A stretch of 64,000 bases of DNA from Claveliimonas sp034178805 (GCF_050314255.1 NZ_JBNPMZ010000008.1:1-64000), one strand, 5' to 3'; counted from the stretch's first letter, positions 21,862 through 31,046 are shown. The notes: generated from the letters alone by a model not told the origin. A program made the numbers and translations.

Positions 21862-24153
21862 ATGGAACAGAATCTGAAGTCGGTAGGAAAGCCGGTGCGC
21901 AAGAAGGATGCCATGCAGCTCCTTCTGGGAAAACCGGTCTATGTAGATGATATTACACCTTCTGATGCGCTGGTGGTAAAGGTTTTGCGAAGCCCGCATG
22001 CCCATGCGCTGATTGAAAATATTAAAATGGATACGGCTCTTAAGGTGCCGGGAATTGTAGGAATTTATACTTACAAAGATGTTCCGCAGAAGCGATTCAC
22101 CATGGCGGGGCAGACTTATCCGGAACCCTCACCTTATGACCGTCTGCTTCTGGACCAGAGAGTCCGCTTCGTGGGAGATGCGGTTGCCATCGTAGCAGGA
22201 GAGACGGAGAAAGCGGTAGACCGGGCACTGAAGATGATCAAGGTTACGTATCAGGTATTGGAGCCTGTGCTGGATTTCAGAACGGCGAAGGATAATCCGA
22301 TTCTGGTACATCCGGAGGACAACTGGCAGTCGCTCTGCCCGGTTGGAGCAGATAATAAGCGAAACTTATGTGCCAGTGAGGTGTCTTCAGACGGAGATGT
22401 GGATGCAGTATTTGCAGACTGTGATGAAATCGTGGAGCATACTTATCATGTGAAGGCATGTCAGCAGGCTATGATGGAGACTTTCCGCACTTATACGGAG
22501 ATTGACCGCTACGGAAGACTCCATGTGATCAGTTCTACGCAGATTGTATTCCACTGTCGTCGTATTATTGCCAATGCGCTGGATATTCCGAAATCAAAGG
22601 TTCGAGTGGAGAAGCCACGTATCGGCGGCGGATTTGGTGCAAAGCAGACCGTAGTGGCAGAGGTGTATCCGGCATTCGTCACATGGAAGACGAAGCGTCC
22701 GGCAAAGATGATCTATACCAGAGAAGAATGTCAGACAGCAGCAACTCCGCGTCATGAGATGGAAGTAAGAGTGAAGCTGGGGGCTTCAAAGGAAGGAAAG
22801 ATCCGTGCGCTGGATGTGTATACCCTGTCTAATACGGGAGCATTTGGCGAGCATGGACCGACAACGGTAGGGCTGTCCGGCCATAAATCCATTCCTCTTT
22901 ACACCGGAGGTCTGGAGGCACACCGGTTTGCCTATGACGTGGTCTATACGAACGTCCAGGCGGCCGGAGCATACCGCGGTTATGGCGCAACGCAGGGACT
23001 TTTCGCGGTAGAGAGTGCTGTCAATGAATTGGCCGCAAGGCTTCGCATGGATCCTATCGCACTCCGCGAAAAGAATATTGTGCGGGAAGGCATGGTTATG
23101 CCGGCATATTACGGAGAGAAAGCGGATGCCTGTGCACTGGATCGCTGTATTACAAAATGTAAAGATATTTTCCACTGGGATGAGAAGTTCCCGGTTCGGG
23201 ATATGGGAAATGGAAAGGTGCGGACGGCAGGTATGGCTCTCGCCATGCAGGGCTCCAGTATATCGAATCTGGACGTAGGTTCCGCTACCATGAAGCTGGG
23301 AGACGAAGGTTTCTATAATCTGATGATCGGTGCTGCGGATATGGGTACAGGCTGTGATACGATCCTTGCCCAGATGGCAGCAGAGTGTATGGATTGTCCG
23401 GTAGACGAGATAGAGGTGTTTGGGGCAGACACGGATTCCTCCCCATATGACTCCGGTTCCTATGCGTCCTCCACCACCTATCTGACGGGAAAAGCGGTGG
23501 AGATGGCCTGCGAAGAGCTGAAAACGAATATGTGTAAAATAGCTGCAGAGATGATGGGCTGCAGTCCGGAAGAGACAGAGTTCACAGGAGATGGTGTCCG
23601 CAGGCTGGACGGAAGTGGATTCGTATCCCGATTTGATATTGCAACGAAATCCATGCTGAACAACAGCATTTCCGCACAGACTACAGCGAGTCATTCCTCA
23701 ACGGTATCACCTCCGCCTTACATGGTAGGTATGGTAGAAATCGAGTTGGATAAAGAGACCGGTAAAGTTGAGATTCTGGATTATGTGGCAGTGGTAGACT
23801 GCGGAACACCGATCAATCCGAATCTGGCACGCATCCAGGCAGAGGGAGGAATTGTACAGGGTATCGGTATGGCACTTTCCGAAAATGTGACCTATGGACC
23901 GAAGGGAAATATTCTGGAAAATTCCTTTATGCAGTATAAGATCCCGACTCGTCTGGATATGGGACATCTTCAGGTGGAATTTGAGTCCAGTTATGAGCCT
24001 ACGGGACCATTCGGAGCAAAATCTATCGGTGAGATTGTTATCAATACCCCGGCTCCGGCGCTGGCACACGCAATCTATAATGCAACCGGAGTATGGCACA
24101 GAACTCTGCCGATCACTCCGGAGAAGATTCTCATGGGGATAGAAGATGAATAA
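21862..24153 (+). CDS. xdhA: Molybdopterin-binding hydroxylase catalytic subunit (xanthine dehydrogenase type)
   Basis: The catalytic subunit hydroxylates a heterocycle, most likely hypoxanthine or xanthine given the neighbours. The 763 residues hold the aldehyde/xanthine dehydrogenase a/b hammerhead (residues 15-130) and the Mo-pterin domains: RIGGGFGAKQ near 254, GAYRGYGATQG near 374 and PTGPFGAKSIGEI near 715, where Glu724 aligns with the catalytic base. Company of YqeB-like, YqeC and MocA genes suggests a selenium-dependent enzyme, in which selenium is a labile cofactor ligand and not selenocysteine; no in-frame TGA is seen. Substrate is inferred from xpt and the NCS2 permease. Confidence 0.92.
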   Translation: MEQNLKSVGKPVRKKDAMQLLLGKPVYVDDITPSDALVVKVLRSPHAHALIENIKMDTALKVPGIVGIYTYKDVPQKRFTMAGQTYPEPSPYDRLLLDQRVRFVGDAVAIVAGETEKAVDRALKMIKVTYQVLEPVLDFRTAKDNPILVHPEDNWQSLCPVGADNKRNLCASEVSSDGDVDAVFADCDEIVEHTYHVKACQQAMMETFRTYTEIDRYGRLHVISSTQIVFHCRRIIANALDIPKSKVRVEKPRIGGGFGAKQTVVAEVYPAFVTWKTKRPAKMIYTREECQTAATPRHEMEVRVKLGASKEGKIRALDVYTLSNTGAFGEHGPTTVGLSGHKSIPLYTGGLEAHRFAYDVVYTNVQAAGAYRGYGATQGLFAVESAVNELAARLRMDPIALREKNIVREGMVMPAYYGEKADACALDRCITKCKDIFHWDEKFPVRDMGNGKVRTAGMALAMQGSSISNLDVGSATMKLGDEGFYNLMIGAADMGTGCDTILAQMAAECMDCPVDEIEVFGADTDSSPYDSGSYASSTTYLTGKAVEMACEELKTNMCKIAAEMMGCSPEETEFTGDGVRRLDGSGFVSRFDIATKSMLNNSISAQTTASHSSTVSPPPYMVGMVEIELDKETGKVEILDYVAVVDCGTPINPNLARIQAEGGIVQGIGMALSENVTYGPKGNILENSFMQYKIPTRLDMGHLQVEFESSYEPTGPFGAKSIGEIVINTPAPALAHAIYNATGVWHRTLPITPEKILMGIEDE

Positions 24154-24727
24154 GCATATCATTTATCTGGCGGCTGGTAACAGCCGCCGTTTTGGTGAAA
24201 ATAAATTGTTATATTGTTTCGATGGGAAGCCGTTGTATCGATACGGGCTTGATATGCTGCAGGAAGTATGCAGAAAAAGAGAAGACTGTATGCTGTATGT
24301 GGTTTCACAGTATGAAGAAATACTTCAATATGCCAGTGAACAGAAAATAATGGCGGTAAACAGCCCTCAGAGCAAAGAGGGAATGTCATATACGATCAAG
24401 GCTGCCATCAAAGCACTGGAAAATATCCAGGAAGAAGATTTTCTGATATTCGTGGTGGCTGACCAGCCGTATCTGAAGGCTGAGACTTTGGAATGTCTGC
24501 TGGACCGTGCGACTGGGGATGTAGAGACTATTTCTCTGTCCTATAGGGGGACACCCGGCAATCCGGCCGTGTTTGCGGCGTGTTTGATACCGGAATTACT
24601 TGGCCTTAAGGGAGATGAAGGCGGGAGGAAAGTAATACGGAATCATACCTGTATTTACGTGGAAGCAGCGGAAGAAAAGGAGCTTCGGGATGTGGATACA
24701 CTAAAGATTTTAAAGGAACATTTATAA
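24146..24727 (+). CDS. mocA: Molybdenum cofactor cytidylyltransferase (MocA-like)
   Basis: Attaches CMP to molybdopterin, giving the dinucleotide cofactor used by bacterial hydroxylases. The 193-residue NTP-transferase shows IYLAAGNSRRFGENKLL at the N-terminus (the LAAGxSxRxG..K nucleotide motif), VVADQPYL near 109 (metal/nucleotide), RGTPGNPAVF near 133 and DVDTLKIL near the end. It overlaps the catalytic-subunit gene by 8 bases, so it is the last gene of the same unit. Confidence 0.9.
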   Translation: MNKHIIYLAAGNSRRFGENKLLYCFDGKPLYRYGLDMLQEVCRKREDCMLYVVSQYEEILQYASEQKIMAVNSPQSKEGMSYTIKAAIKALENIQEEDFLIFVVADQPYLKAETLECLLDRATGDVETISLSYRGTPGNPAVFAACLIPELLGLKGDEGGRKVIRNHTCIYVEAAEEKELRDVDTLKILKEHL

Positions 24728-24770
24728 AAAATAATTATGGAAATAAAAGAAGAAAAAATTAAAAATATAA

Positions 24771-24799
24771 TTGAAAAAAAATTTCCAGTGTGCTAGTAT
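24771..24799 (+). promoter_or_regulatory. Promoter of the surface-protein gene
   Basis: TTGAAA (24771-24776), 17-base spacer, TAGTAT (24794-24799). The leader is about 120 bases and has a small hairpin GCTGC/GCAGC (24893-24909) just before the ribosome site GAAGGGAG. Confidence 0.55.
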
Positions 24800-24928
24800 C
24801 ATAATAACCGTGGATATTTCTGGGAATAAGAGAGTAAATATACATGAAAACGAGGCAAGGGAATATGAATGGTTAATAACAAGGAAATTATAGCTGCTAT
24901 ATTTGCAGCGGAAGGGAGATCATGATTT

Positions 24929-25942
24929 ATGAAGAAAAAAATTATCGCTTCTTTATTGACGGCTTGTCTTGCAGCAGCAATGATTCCTGCAACAGTCTTC
25001 GCTAAAGATGCAAAACTGGATCCAATTGTGACAGAGACTCTGCGTGCACCTGCATCAAGGTATGCAACAAATGTTTCTGTAAATGTAACAGGTATTCCGG
25101 AGGATGGGGAGCTGTCCGGAAACAGTGCAGATTATTTAACAGTTAAGGGATCAATCCATGATATTTACAATCAGTATTATATTGGTCTTTGCGCAAAAGA
25201 AGGATTTACGATTGACAGTGTAGACAGCAACCGCGGACATTTATGGGGATATGGACCATATACAATCTGGTCCCTGTGTAATGTAACAGATGTGACTGTA
25301 AACATGACCCATACATGTGTTGAGGGTGAGGAGCCTGAAGTAGTGGAGCCGACATGCACAGAGCCGGGACTTCTTACATATAGATGTATATACTGCCACG
25401 GCACTACAAGAACAGAGACTATTGATCCACTTGGTCATGACTGGGGCGAGCCGACATTCAACTGGTCAGACGATTTGGAAAGCTGTGAGGCAACTTTCGT
25501 ATGTAACAGAGATGCATCTCATGTAACTACACTGCCTTGTGATGTAACCAGCGAAATTACAAAAGAGCCTACAACGGAAGAAACAGGAATCAAGACATAT
25601 ACTGCAACTGTAACATTCGAGGAGAAGACATATACAGACCAGAAAGAGAAAGAACTTGACAAACTTCCAAAGGAAGATCCGAAAGATCCGGAAGATCCGG
25701 AAGATCCATCAAAACCGTCAGATCCGACAGACCCGTCAAAACCGGCTGATCCATCAAAACCGGGACAGGGAAATAACGGAAATGCAGGAAACAAGACAAA
25801 TACAGCTGCAAATGCAAAAGCTAAGAGCACTACTCCTAAGACAGGAGATGAGAACTCAGTTTATCAGTGGATTCTGTTAATGGCACTTGCAGGAGCTGCA
25901 GTAACTGGAACCGTTGTTTACAGCAGAAAGAGAAGAGCATAA
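24929..25942 (+). CDS. Sortase-anchored surface protein with a Pro/Asp-rich wall spacer
   Basis: A 337-residue exported protein. Signal peptide: KKKIIASLLTACLAAAMIPATVFA, cut near residue 25. The outer domain has a cysteine-containing region (PTCTEPGLLTYRCIYCHGTT, GHDWGEP) resembling repeats found in Lachnospiraceae surface proteins. Residues 240-280 are a DPEDP/SKPSDP-type spacer, and the end is a sorting signal: TPKTG at 302-306, a hydrophobic helix and RKRRA. The usual sorting motif is LPxTG; Thr replaces Leu here. Ligand unknown. Single gene with its own promoter and terminator. Confidence 0.85.
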   Translation: MKKKIIASLLTACLAAAMIPATVFAKDAKLDPIVTETLRAPASRYATNVSVNVTGIPEDGELSGNSADYLTVKGSIHDIYNQYYIGLCAKEGFTIDSVDSNRGHLWGYGPYTIWSLCNVTDVTVNMTHTCVEGEEPEVVEPTCTEPGLLTYRCIYCHGTTRTETIDPLGHDWGEPTFNWSDDLESCEATFVCNRDASHVTTLPCDVTSEITKEPTTEETGIKTYTATVTFEEKTYTDQKEKELDKLPKEDPKDPEDPEDPSKPSDPTDPSKPADPSKPGQGNNGNAGNKTNTAANAKAKSTTPKTGDENSVYQWILLMALAGAAVTGTVVYSRKRRA

Positions 25943-25960
25943 TTAAGATAAGACTTTTTA

Positions 25961-25991
25961 ACACCCGCAGGTATCTGCGGGTGTTTTCTTT
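25961..25991 (+). terminator. Rho-independent terminator of the surface-protein gene
   Basis: Perfect 10-bp stem ACACCCGCAG/CTGCGGGTGT with a GTAT loop, followed by TTTCTTT. Confidence 0.9.
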
Positions 25992-26916
25992 AGAGGGGAC
26001 AGGTTCCTCGACTCACTGAGTCGAGGAACCTGTCCCTTTTGATTTCATTTATGAAAGTAAGAGGCGTTACGTGATATTTTTTCTTGAAGGCTCTGTGGAA
26101 ATAGGAGAGATTGTGAAAGCCTACCGAAAGGGACACATCCAGAATGGAAGATTCTCCCTCTTTAAACAGTTCCACAGCCTTTTCCAGGCGCATATTATTG
26201 ATATATTCCACACAGGTCATGTTCATATGTCTTTTGAAAAAGCGCATAAAATGATAATCGCTGAAATAGCACAGCTTTGCCAGTTCTGAAACAGAAATGG
26301 AATCTGCATAATGAAGTTCAATATAGTCGAGTACCTGCTTAAGCTTATCGGAAGAAGCTTTCGCATTGGAGGAGGGAGTTTTTTCACTGTATTGAAGCAG
26401 CAGAAAGATTGCCTGCAAGAACAGGGATTTCAGGGCCAGCTCATATCCGATAATCTTTTCGTCATATAAGGAAGTAATCTGTCCGAAAATTTTGCGCAGC
26501 GAGCCATAGACAGGGTGAGCCGGAGTAATCAGGCAGGGGAGAGCCAGCTCCTGGTTTATCAGCGGTGTGAGATAGCGGGTGGAGCAGACATCCGTAGAAT
26601 TGCCGCCCAGAAAGTTCATATGAAACACATAAGTTTCTGAAATCGCCGCTTCTCCGGGATCAATGGCGATGGAGTGAAGCAAAAGCGGAGGAACGAATAA
26701 GATATCCCCTTCGTTTACTTCGTAGTCAATCAGGTTAATCTGATAAAGGCAGTGCCCGGATGTGATCAGGGTAAGTTCTGCCTCTTCATGCCAGTGCGTA
26801 GTAACGGCCGGATAGTCAGAAGAAAATCCGGTAATATATTTCTGCATGGGAAAGAAAGCTTCTCCATGTTTTGCATTTTCTCTTTGTTCTAATGCAGGTG
26901 AATGTAATTTTTTCAT
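25990..26916 (-). CDS. AraC-family regulator with cupin sensor; C-terminus encoded by a palindrome
   Basis: The N-terminal cupin (THWHEEAELTLITSGHC near 41) would bind a sugar, and the last 100 residues carry two helix-turn-helices (ISVSELAKLCYFSDYHFMR, then SILDVSLSVGFHNLSYFHRA and KKYHVTPLTF). It diverges from a GH31 gene, which it likely controls. The family normally ends soon after PLTFINEIK; here the final residues, about RDRFLDSVSRGTCPL, are read from a 20-bp inverted repeat at 25996-26036, and the stop lies just beyond it. The element therefore rewrote the 3' end of the gene. Confidence 0.88.
   Translation of the reverse strand: MKKLHSPALEQRENAKHGEAFFPMQKYITGFSSDYPAVTTHWHEEAELTLITSGHCLYQINLIDYEVNEGDILFVPPLLLHSIAIDPGEAAISETYVFHMNFLGGNSTDVCSTRYLTPLINQELALPCLITPAHPVYGSLRKIFGQITSLYDEKIIGYELALKSLFLQAIFLLLQYSEKTPSSNAKASSDKLKQVLDYIELHYADSISVSELAKLCYFSDYHFMRFFKRHMNMTCVEYINNMRLEKAVELFKEGESSILDVSLSVGFHNLSYFHRAFKKKYHVTPLTFINEIKRDRFLDSVSRGTCPL
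25996..26036. repeat. Perfect 20-bp palindromic element
   Basis: GGGACAGGTTCCTCGACTCA and its exact complement surround one C, followed by TTTT on the plus strand. It lies at the 3' end of the AraC gene and can act as its terminator and, from the other side, as a second stop after the surface-protein gene. Its perfect symmetry suggests a REP-like repeat. No second copy is visible in this window. Confidence 0.8.
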
Positions 26917-27096
26917 AATAGTTCCCCTTTTTGTTATAGAGAGCAGTATTGTGTTATAATAAGCAAATATTTTGCAAGAAAAAATCTAAATTATATTTTA
27001 TGATAGCAGTATAATACATGTTTGAAAATAGCTCAAGACAGAATTTGAATCAGAACAAAAGGAATAAAAAATCAGAAGATATCAGGAGGAAAGAAA

Positions 27097-29154
27097 ATGA
27101 TCAGCAAGTATATTTTCGGAGAACCAATTGAAACAGGAGCGGTTGTTATGGAGCTTACACAAAGTGAGGCAGATTTTTCAGTGATGCAGCTTGAGGTGCA
27201 GGAAAATGCAATTCAATTATCCTGTCATATGGCGGAAAATGATATTGTTTACGGTCTTGGAGAGCAGGTTCGTGGAATGAATAAGAGAGGATTTGCATAC
27301 ATCAGCAATGCTACCGATGATCCGGCGCATACGGAAAATAAGCATTCTCTGTATGGAGCTCATAATTTTATGATCTTACACAGATGTGAAAAAGATAGCG
27401 ATGGGCAGAAGTCCTTTGGAATCTTTGTGGATGATCCGGGAACGGTTATTTTTGATGTGGGACAGACAGATCTGGATAAACTTGTGATTACAGCAGGAAA
27501 GAACTGTGTAATATACGTAATTGAAGGAAATAATCTGAAGGATATGGTAAAGCAGTTCCGGGAACTGATCGGACAGAGCTATGTGGCACCAAAATGGGCA
27601 TTTGGCTATCAGCAGTCCCGCTGGAGCTATGAGACGGCTGAGGAAGTCCGTTCTGTAGTGGAAGGTCATCACGGAAAAGGAATTCCGTTAGATGCAGTAT
27701 ATCTGGATATTGATTATATGGAAAGCTATAAAGATTTCACCGTAGATGAGGAGAAATTCCCGAATTTTGAAGAGTTCACAGCGGAGATGAAGGAGCAGGG
27801 CGTACATCTGGTGCCGATCATTGATGCGGGTGTGAAAATAGAGAAAGACTATCCGACTTATGAAGAAGGAGTCCGGGAAAACTATTTCTGCAAGGATGAG
27901 GATGGAGAAGATTTTGTGGCAGCTGTGTGGCCGGGGAAGGTGCATTTTCCGGATGTGCTGAATTCCAGAGCAAGAGAGTGGTTCGGCGGAAAATACAGAT
28001 GGCTGATCGAGCAGGGAATCGACGGTTTCTGGAATGACATGAATGAGCCTGCTATCTTTTATTCCGAGAAAAACCTGAAAAAAGTATTTGATGAGATCAT
28101 GCTTAAGAAGGATGAAAATATGGATCTTCATGCATTTTTCCAGATGAAGAATCTTGTTGTGGGCCTGTCCAATAATCCGGTAGATTATCAGAGCTTTTAT
28201 CATGATATGGATGGCAAAAAAATCCGTCATGATCAGGTGCATAACCTGTATGGATTCAATATGACCAGGGCTGCTTCAGAGGCCTTCGACAAGATAGAGC
28301 CTGACAAGAGAATTCTCTTATTCTCACGTTCTTCTTATGTGGGAATGCACCGTTACGGAGGTATCTGGACCGGTGATAATAATGCATGGTGGGGGCAGTT
28401 GCTTCTCAGCATTCAGCAGATGCCGGGACTGAACATGTGCGGTTTCCTGTACACAGGTTCCGATATCGGAGGATTCGGAAGTGACACGACAGAAGATCTG
28501 GTAATGCGCTGGCTCGAATTCGGAATTTTTACACCGCTGATGAGAAATCATGCGGCAATAGGAACGAGATATCAGGAAGCATATCAGTTTGAAAATACGG
28601 ATGCGTTCCGTAACATCATCCGCATGCGTTATGGATTGCTTCCGTACATTTACAGCGAATATATGAAGGCAGTGCTGAACAATGAGATGTATTTCAGACC
28701 GATAGCATTTGACTATCCGGATGACAGCCAGGCATTCCGTGTAGAAGATCAGCTGATGGTTGGAGAGAGTATTATGATTGCCCCGGTTTATGTTCAGAAT
28801 GCAAAAGGGCGTTATGTATATCTGCCGGAGGATATGATGATGGTACGCATGAAATCTCTGGAGGAGAAAAGCTGTGAGGTACTTCATAAAGGACATCATT
28901 ATATAGATATTGCTCTGGATGAGGTTGTGATTTTCGTAAAGAAGAATCATATGCTTCCACTGGCAGTTCTTGACCAGAATGTGAAGACTATCGCGGATGT
29001 TGATGAGAACCGGATTGAGTGGATAGGGTTTGCAGAAGAATCTGCGGAGTATATGCTGTACAGCGATGATGGAATGTCCAGAAATTATACACCGCAGGAA
29101 AACTGGAAGAAGGTAGTTTTAACAAAAGAGGAATTGGCGAAAACAAAGAAATGA
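27097..29154 (+). CDS. Glycoside hydrolase family 31 (alpha-glucosidase type)
   Basis: A retaining alpha-glycosidase of 685 residues with no signal peptide, so it acts in the cytoplasm on imported oligosaccharides. The nucleophile motif is DGFWNDMNEPAIF, with Asp314, and the acid/base is Asp427 in WTGDNNAWW. The N-terminal 150 residues form the beta-sandwich (VYGLGEQVRGMNKRG), and a C-terminal beta domain begins near 570. Similar in layout and size to characterised Lachnospiraceae alpha-glucosidases that prefer isomaltose-type links; exact specificity is not visible. It diverges from the AraC gene. Confidence 0.92.
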   Translation: MISKYIFGEPIETGAVVMELTQSEADFSVMQLEVQENAIQLSCHMAENDIVYGLGEQVRGMNKRGFAYISNATDDPAHTENKHSLYGAHNFMILHRCEKDSDGQKSFGIFVDDPGTVIFDVGQTDLDKLVITAGKNCVIYVIEGNNLKDMVKQFRELIGQSYVAPKWAFGYQQSRWSYETAEEVRSVVEGHHGKGIPLDAVYLDIDYMESYKDFTVDEEKFPNFEEFTAEMKEQGVHLVPIIDAGVKIEKDYPTYEEGVRENYFCKDEDGEDFVAAVWPGKVHFPDVLNSRAREWFGGKYRWLIEQGIDGFWNDMNEPAIFYSEKNLKKVFDEIMLKKDENMDLHAFFQMKNLVVGLSNNPVDYQSFYHDMDGKKIRHDQVHNLYGFNMTRAASEAFDKIEPDKRILLFSRSSYVGMHRYGGIWTGDNNAWWGQLLLSIQQMPGLNMCGFLYTGSDIGGFGSDTTEDLVMRWLEFGIFTPLMRNHAAIGTRYQEAYQFENTDAFRNIIRMRYGLLPYIYSEYMKAVLNNEMYFRPIAFDYPDDSQAFRVEDQLMVGESIMIAPVYVQNAKGRYVYLPEDMMMVRMKSLEEKSCEVLHKGHHYIDIALDEVVIFVKKNHMLPLAVLDQNVKTIADVDENRIEWIGFAEESAEYMLYSDDGMSRNYTPQENWKKVVLTKEELAKTKK

Positions 29155-29189
29155 TGATATAGAAGTAGAATTGTAATTTGATTTGGAAT

Positions 29190-29232
29190 CCGCTATACTA
29201 AAGAAAGGTAGACTTTAGTATAGCGGATTTTT
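29190..29232 (+). terminator. 14-bp perfect hairpin: GH31 terminator abutting the next ribosome site
   Basis: CCGCTATACTAAAG (29190-29203) and its exact complement (29213-29226) around nine bases, followed by ATTTTTATGG. The GGAGG of the next gene begins 9 bases after the stem, so that gene has almost no room for a promoter after the terminator. Confidence 0.75.
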
Positions 29233-29244
29233 ATGGAGGAAGTT

Positions 29245-30951
29245 ATGGCAAAAACAGTAGCGATTGGAATTCAGGATTTCGGAGATTTGATTCGAAAGAA
29301 CTATTTTTATATTGATAAAACATCCTTCATTAAGGAATGGTGGGAAAGTGGAGACAGTGTGACACTGATTACCCGTCCCAGACGATTTGGAAAGACACTG
29401 AACATGAGTATGACAGAGCAGTTTTTTTCTGTGGATCATGCGGATAAGGGAGAGTTGTTTGAAGGACTAAAGATCTGGGAAGATGAAGAGTATCGGAAGA
29501 TTCAGGGAACATATCCGGTGATCAGCCTGTCCTTTGCCAATGTGAAGGAAACTACGTTTCAAAATACGAAAGAAAAGATCTGTCAGCTTCTTACAAACGT
29601 ATATGTGAAATACTCTTTTTTAAAAGAGAGTAATGTGCTTGCAGATGCGGACAGGGCATTTTTTGACCGGATGCTGTCTCCGGTTGATATGAGGGACACG
29701 GATGCAACCCTTGCGCTTTATCAATTATCAGATTACCTTTGCCGCTACTATGGAAAAAAGGTGATTATTCTGTTGGATGAATATGATACACCGATGCAGG
29801 AAGCTTATGTGCATGGATACTGGGAAGAACTGGTAGCATTTACCAGAAGTCTTTTCAATTCTACTTTCAAGACGAATCCCTGGCTGGAACGGGGACTGAT
29901 GACCGGAATTACGAGAGTCAGTAAAGAATCTATTTTTTCGGATCTGAATAATCTAAAAGTTGTAACGACCACATCAGATGAGTATGCCACGTCTTTTGGA
30001 TTTACAGAAGCAGAAGTATTTGATGCACTGGAAAAATTTGAATTGACAGAGGAGAAAGAAAAAGTTAAGTATTGGTATGATGGTTTTATCTTCGGCAGCC
30101 ACAAAGATATTTATAATCCATGGTCAATCTTGAATTTACTGGATACAGGGCAAATCAAAACCTACTGGGCAAACACAAGCTCAAATAGTCTTGTAGGAAA
30201 ACTGATCCGCGAAGGTGACCGTCGGATTAAGGAAACCTTTGAAAGGCTCCTTAAGGGTGAGGTGATCCGTACGGCGGTTGATGAGCAGATTGTATATAAT
30301 CAGTTGGATGGAAGCGAAGAAGCTGTGTGCAGTCTGCTTCTGGCAAGCGGGTATCTGAAGGTCCTTTCCTACGAGCGTCTGGATCTGCTGGAAGAAGGCA
30401 GAGAACAGATGTATGACCTGGAGCTTACGAATTACGAGGTTAAGCGTATGTTCGAAGGAATGGTGCGGCGCTGGTTTGTGGAAGCAAAAGCAGATTATAA
30501 TGACTTTATAAAAGCGATGCTCTCAGATGATATTGATGCAATGAATGAGTACATGAATCGGGTTGCAGTTAGTACATTCAGTTATTTTGATACTGGCAGA
30601 GGTCTTTTAGGTGATGAGCCGGAGCGATTTTATCATGGATTTGTACTGGGTCTTATGGTAGATATGCAGGATCGATATGTGCTCACTTCTAATCGGGAGA
30701 GTGGATTTGGAAGATACGATGTTATGCTTGAGCCAAAGAATCCCCGGGAAGATGATGCCATCATCCTGGAATTCAAGGTATTTAACAAAAGAAGAGAGCA
30801 ATCGCTTGAGGATACGGTAAATGCGGCACTTGACCAGATTGAGAAAAAGCAGTACGCAGCGCAGCTGGAAGCACGTGGTATTGAAAAGGAACATATTCGG
30901 AGTTACGGATTGGCTTTTAAGGGGAAGACGGTGCTGATTGAGAAAGCATAG
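29245..30951 (+). CDS. AAA-ATPase-like / PD-(D/E)XK nuclease-like protein (copy 1)
   Basis: A 568-residue protein of the widespread AAA-ATPase-like plus PDDEXK_9 type. The N-terminus VAIGIQDFGDLIRKNYFYIDK leads to a modified Walker A, ITRPRRFGKTLNMSM (Lys50), and Walker B VIILLDEYDTPMQ near 178. The C-terminal nuclease-like core has RYDVMLEP and ILEFKV (Glu509, Lys511), the D...ExK pattern. Members occur in many copies in gut bacteria and their role is unsettled; defence and mobile-element links have been suggested. Start 29245 has GGAGG 5-6 bases upstream. Copy 2 at 42201 is closely similar over the full length. Confidence 0.85.
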   Translation: MAKTVAIGIQDFGDLIRKNYFYIDKTSFIKEWWESGDSVTLITRPRRFGKTLNMSMTEQFFSVDHADKGELFEGLKIWEDEEYRKIQGTYPVISLSFANVKETTFQNTKEKICQLLTNVYVKYSFLKESNVLADADRAFFDRMLSPVDMRDTDATLALYQLSDYLCRYYGKKVIILLDEYDTPMQEAYVHGYWEELVAFTRSLFNSTFKTNPWLERGLMTGITRVSKESIFSDLNNLKVVTTTSDEYATSFGFTEAEVFDALEKFELTEEKEKVKYWYDGFIFGSHKDIYNPWSILNLLDTGQIKTYWANTSSNSLVGKLIREGDRRIKETFERLLKGEVIRTAVDEQIVYNQLDGSEEAVCSLLLASGYLKVLSYERLDLLEEGREQMYDLELTNYEVKRMFEGMVRRWFVEAKADYNDFIKAMLSDDIDAMNEYMNRVAVSTFSYFDTGRGLLGDEPERFYHGFVLGLMVDMQDRYVLTSNRESGFGRYDVMLEPKNPREDDAIILEFKVFNKRREQSLEDTVNAALDQIEKKQYAAQLEARGIEKEHIRSYGLAFKGKTVLIEKA

Positions 30952-30987
30952 GAAGAAACTGGAATTGAAGTGAGATAAAAAACAGGG

Positions 30988-31021
30988 TGTAAGGTCTTGA
31001 TAATTTAATAAGACTTTACAC
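30988..31021. terminator. Imperfect hairpin that is also the left inverted repeat of a small cassette
   Basis: GTGTAAGGTCTT pairs with AAGACTTTACAC across GATAATTTAAT. The right part (30995-31021) recurs inverted at 31271-31298 with one base difference and one indel. Likely ends transcription from both the AAA gene and the small minus-strand gene. Confidence 0.6.
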
Positions 31022-31046
31022 CTGCGTTATTAGTAGCTATTTTAGT

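Noticed and set aside
21862..24153. Selenocysteine in the hydroxylase
   Set aside because: No in-frame TGA is seen; selenium in this enzyme group is a cofactor ligand, not part of the chain.
24800..24928. c-di-GMP riboswitch before the surface-protein gene
   Set aside because: The leader has one small hairpin near the ribosome site but none of the conserved GEMM bases.
25670..25790. Tandem repeat or CRISPR-like array
   Set aside because: The repetition is the Asp/Pro/Lys-rich wall spacer of the surface protein, with short irregular codon repeats and no spacers.
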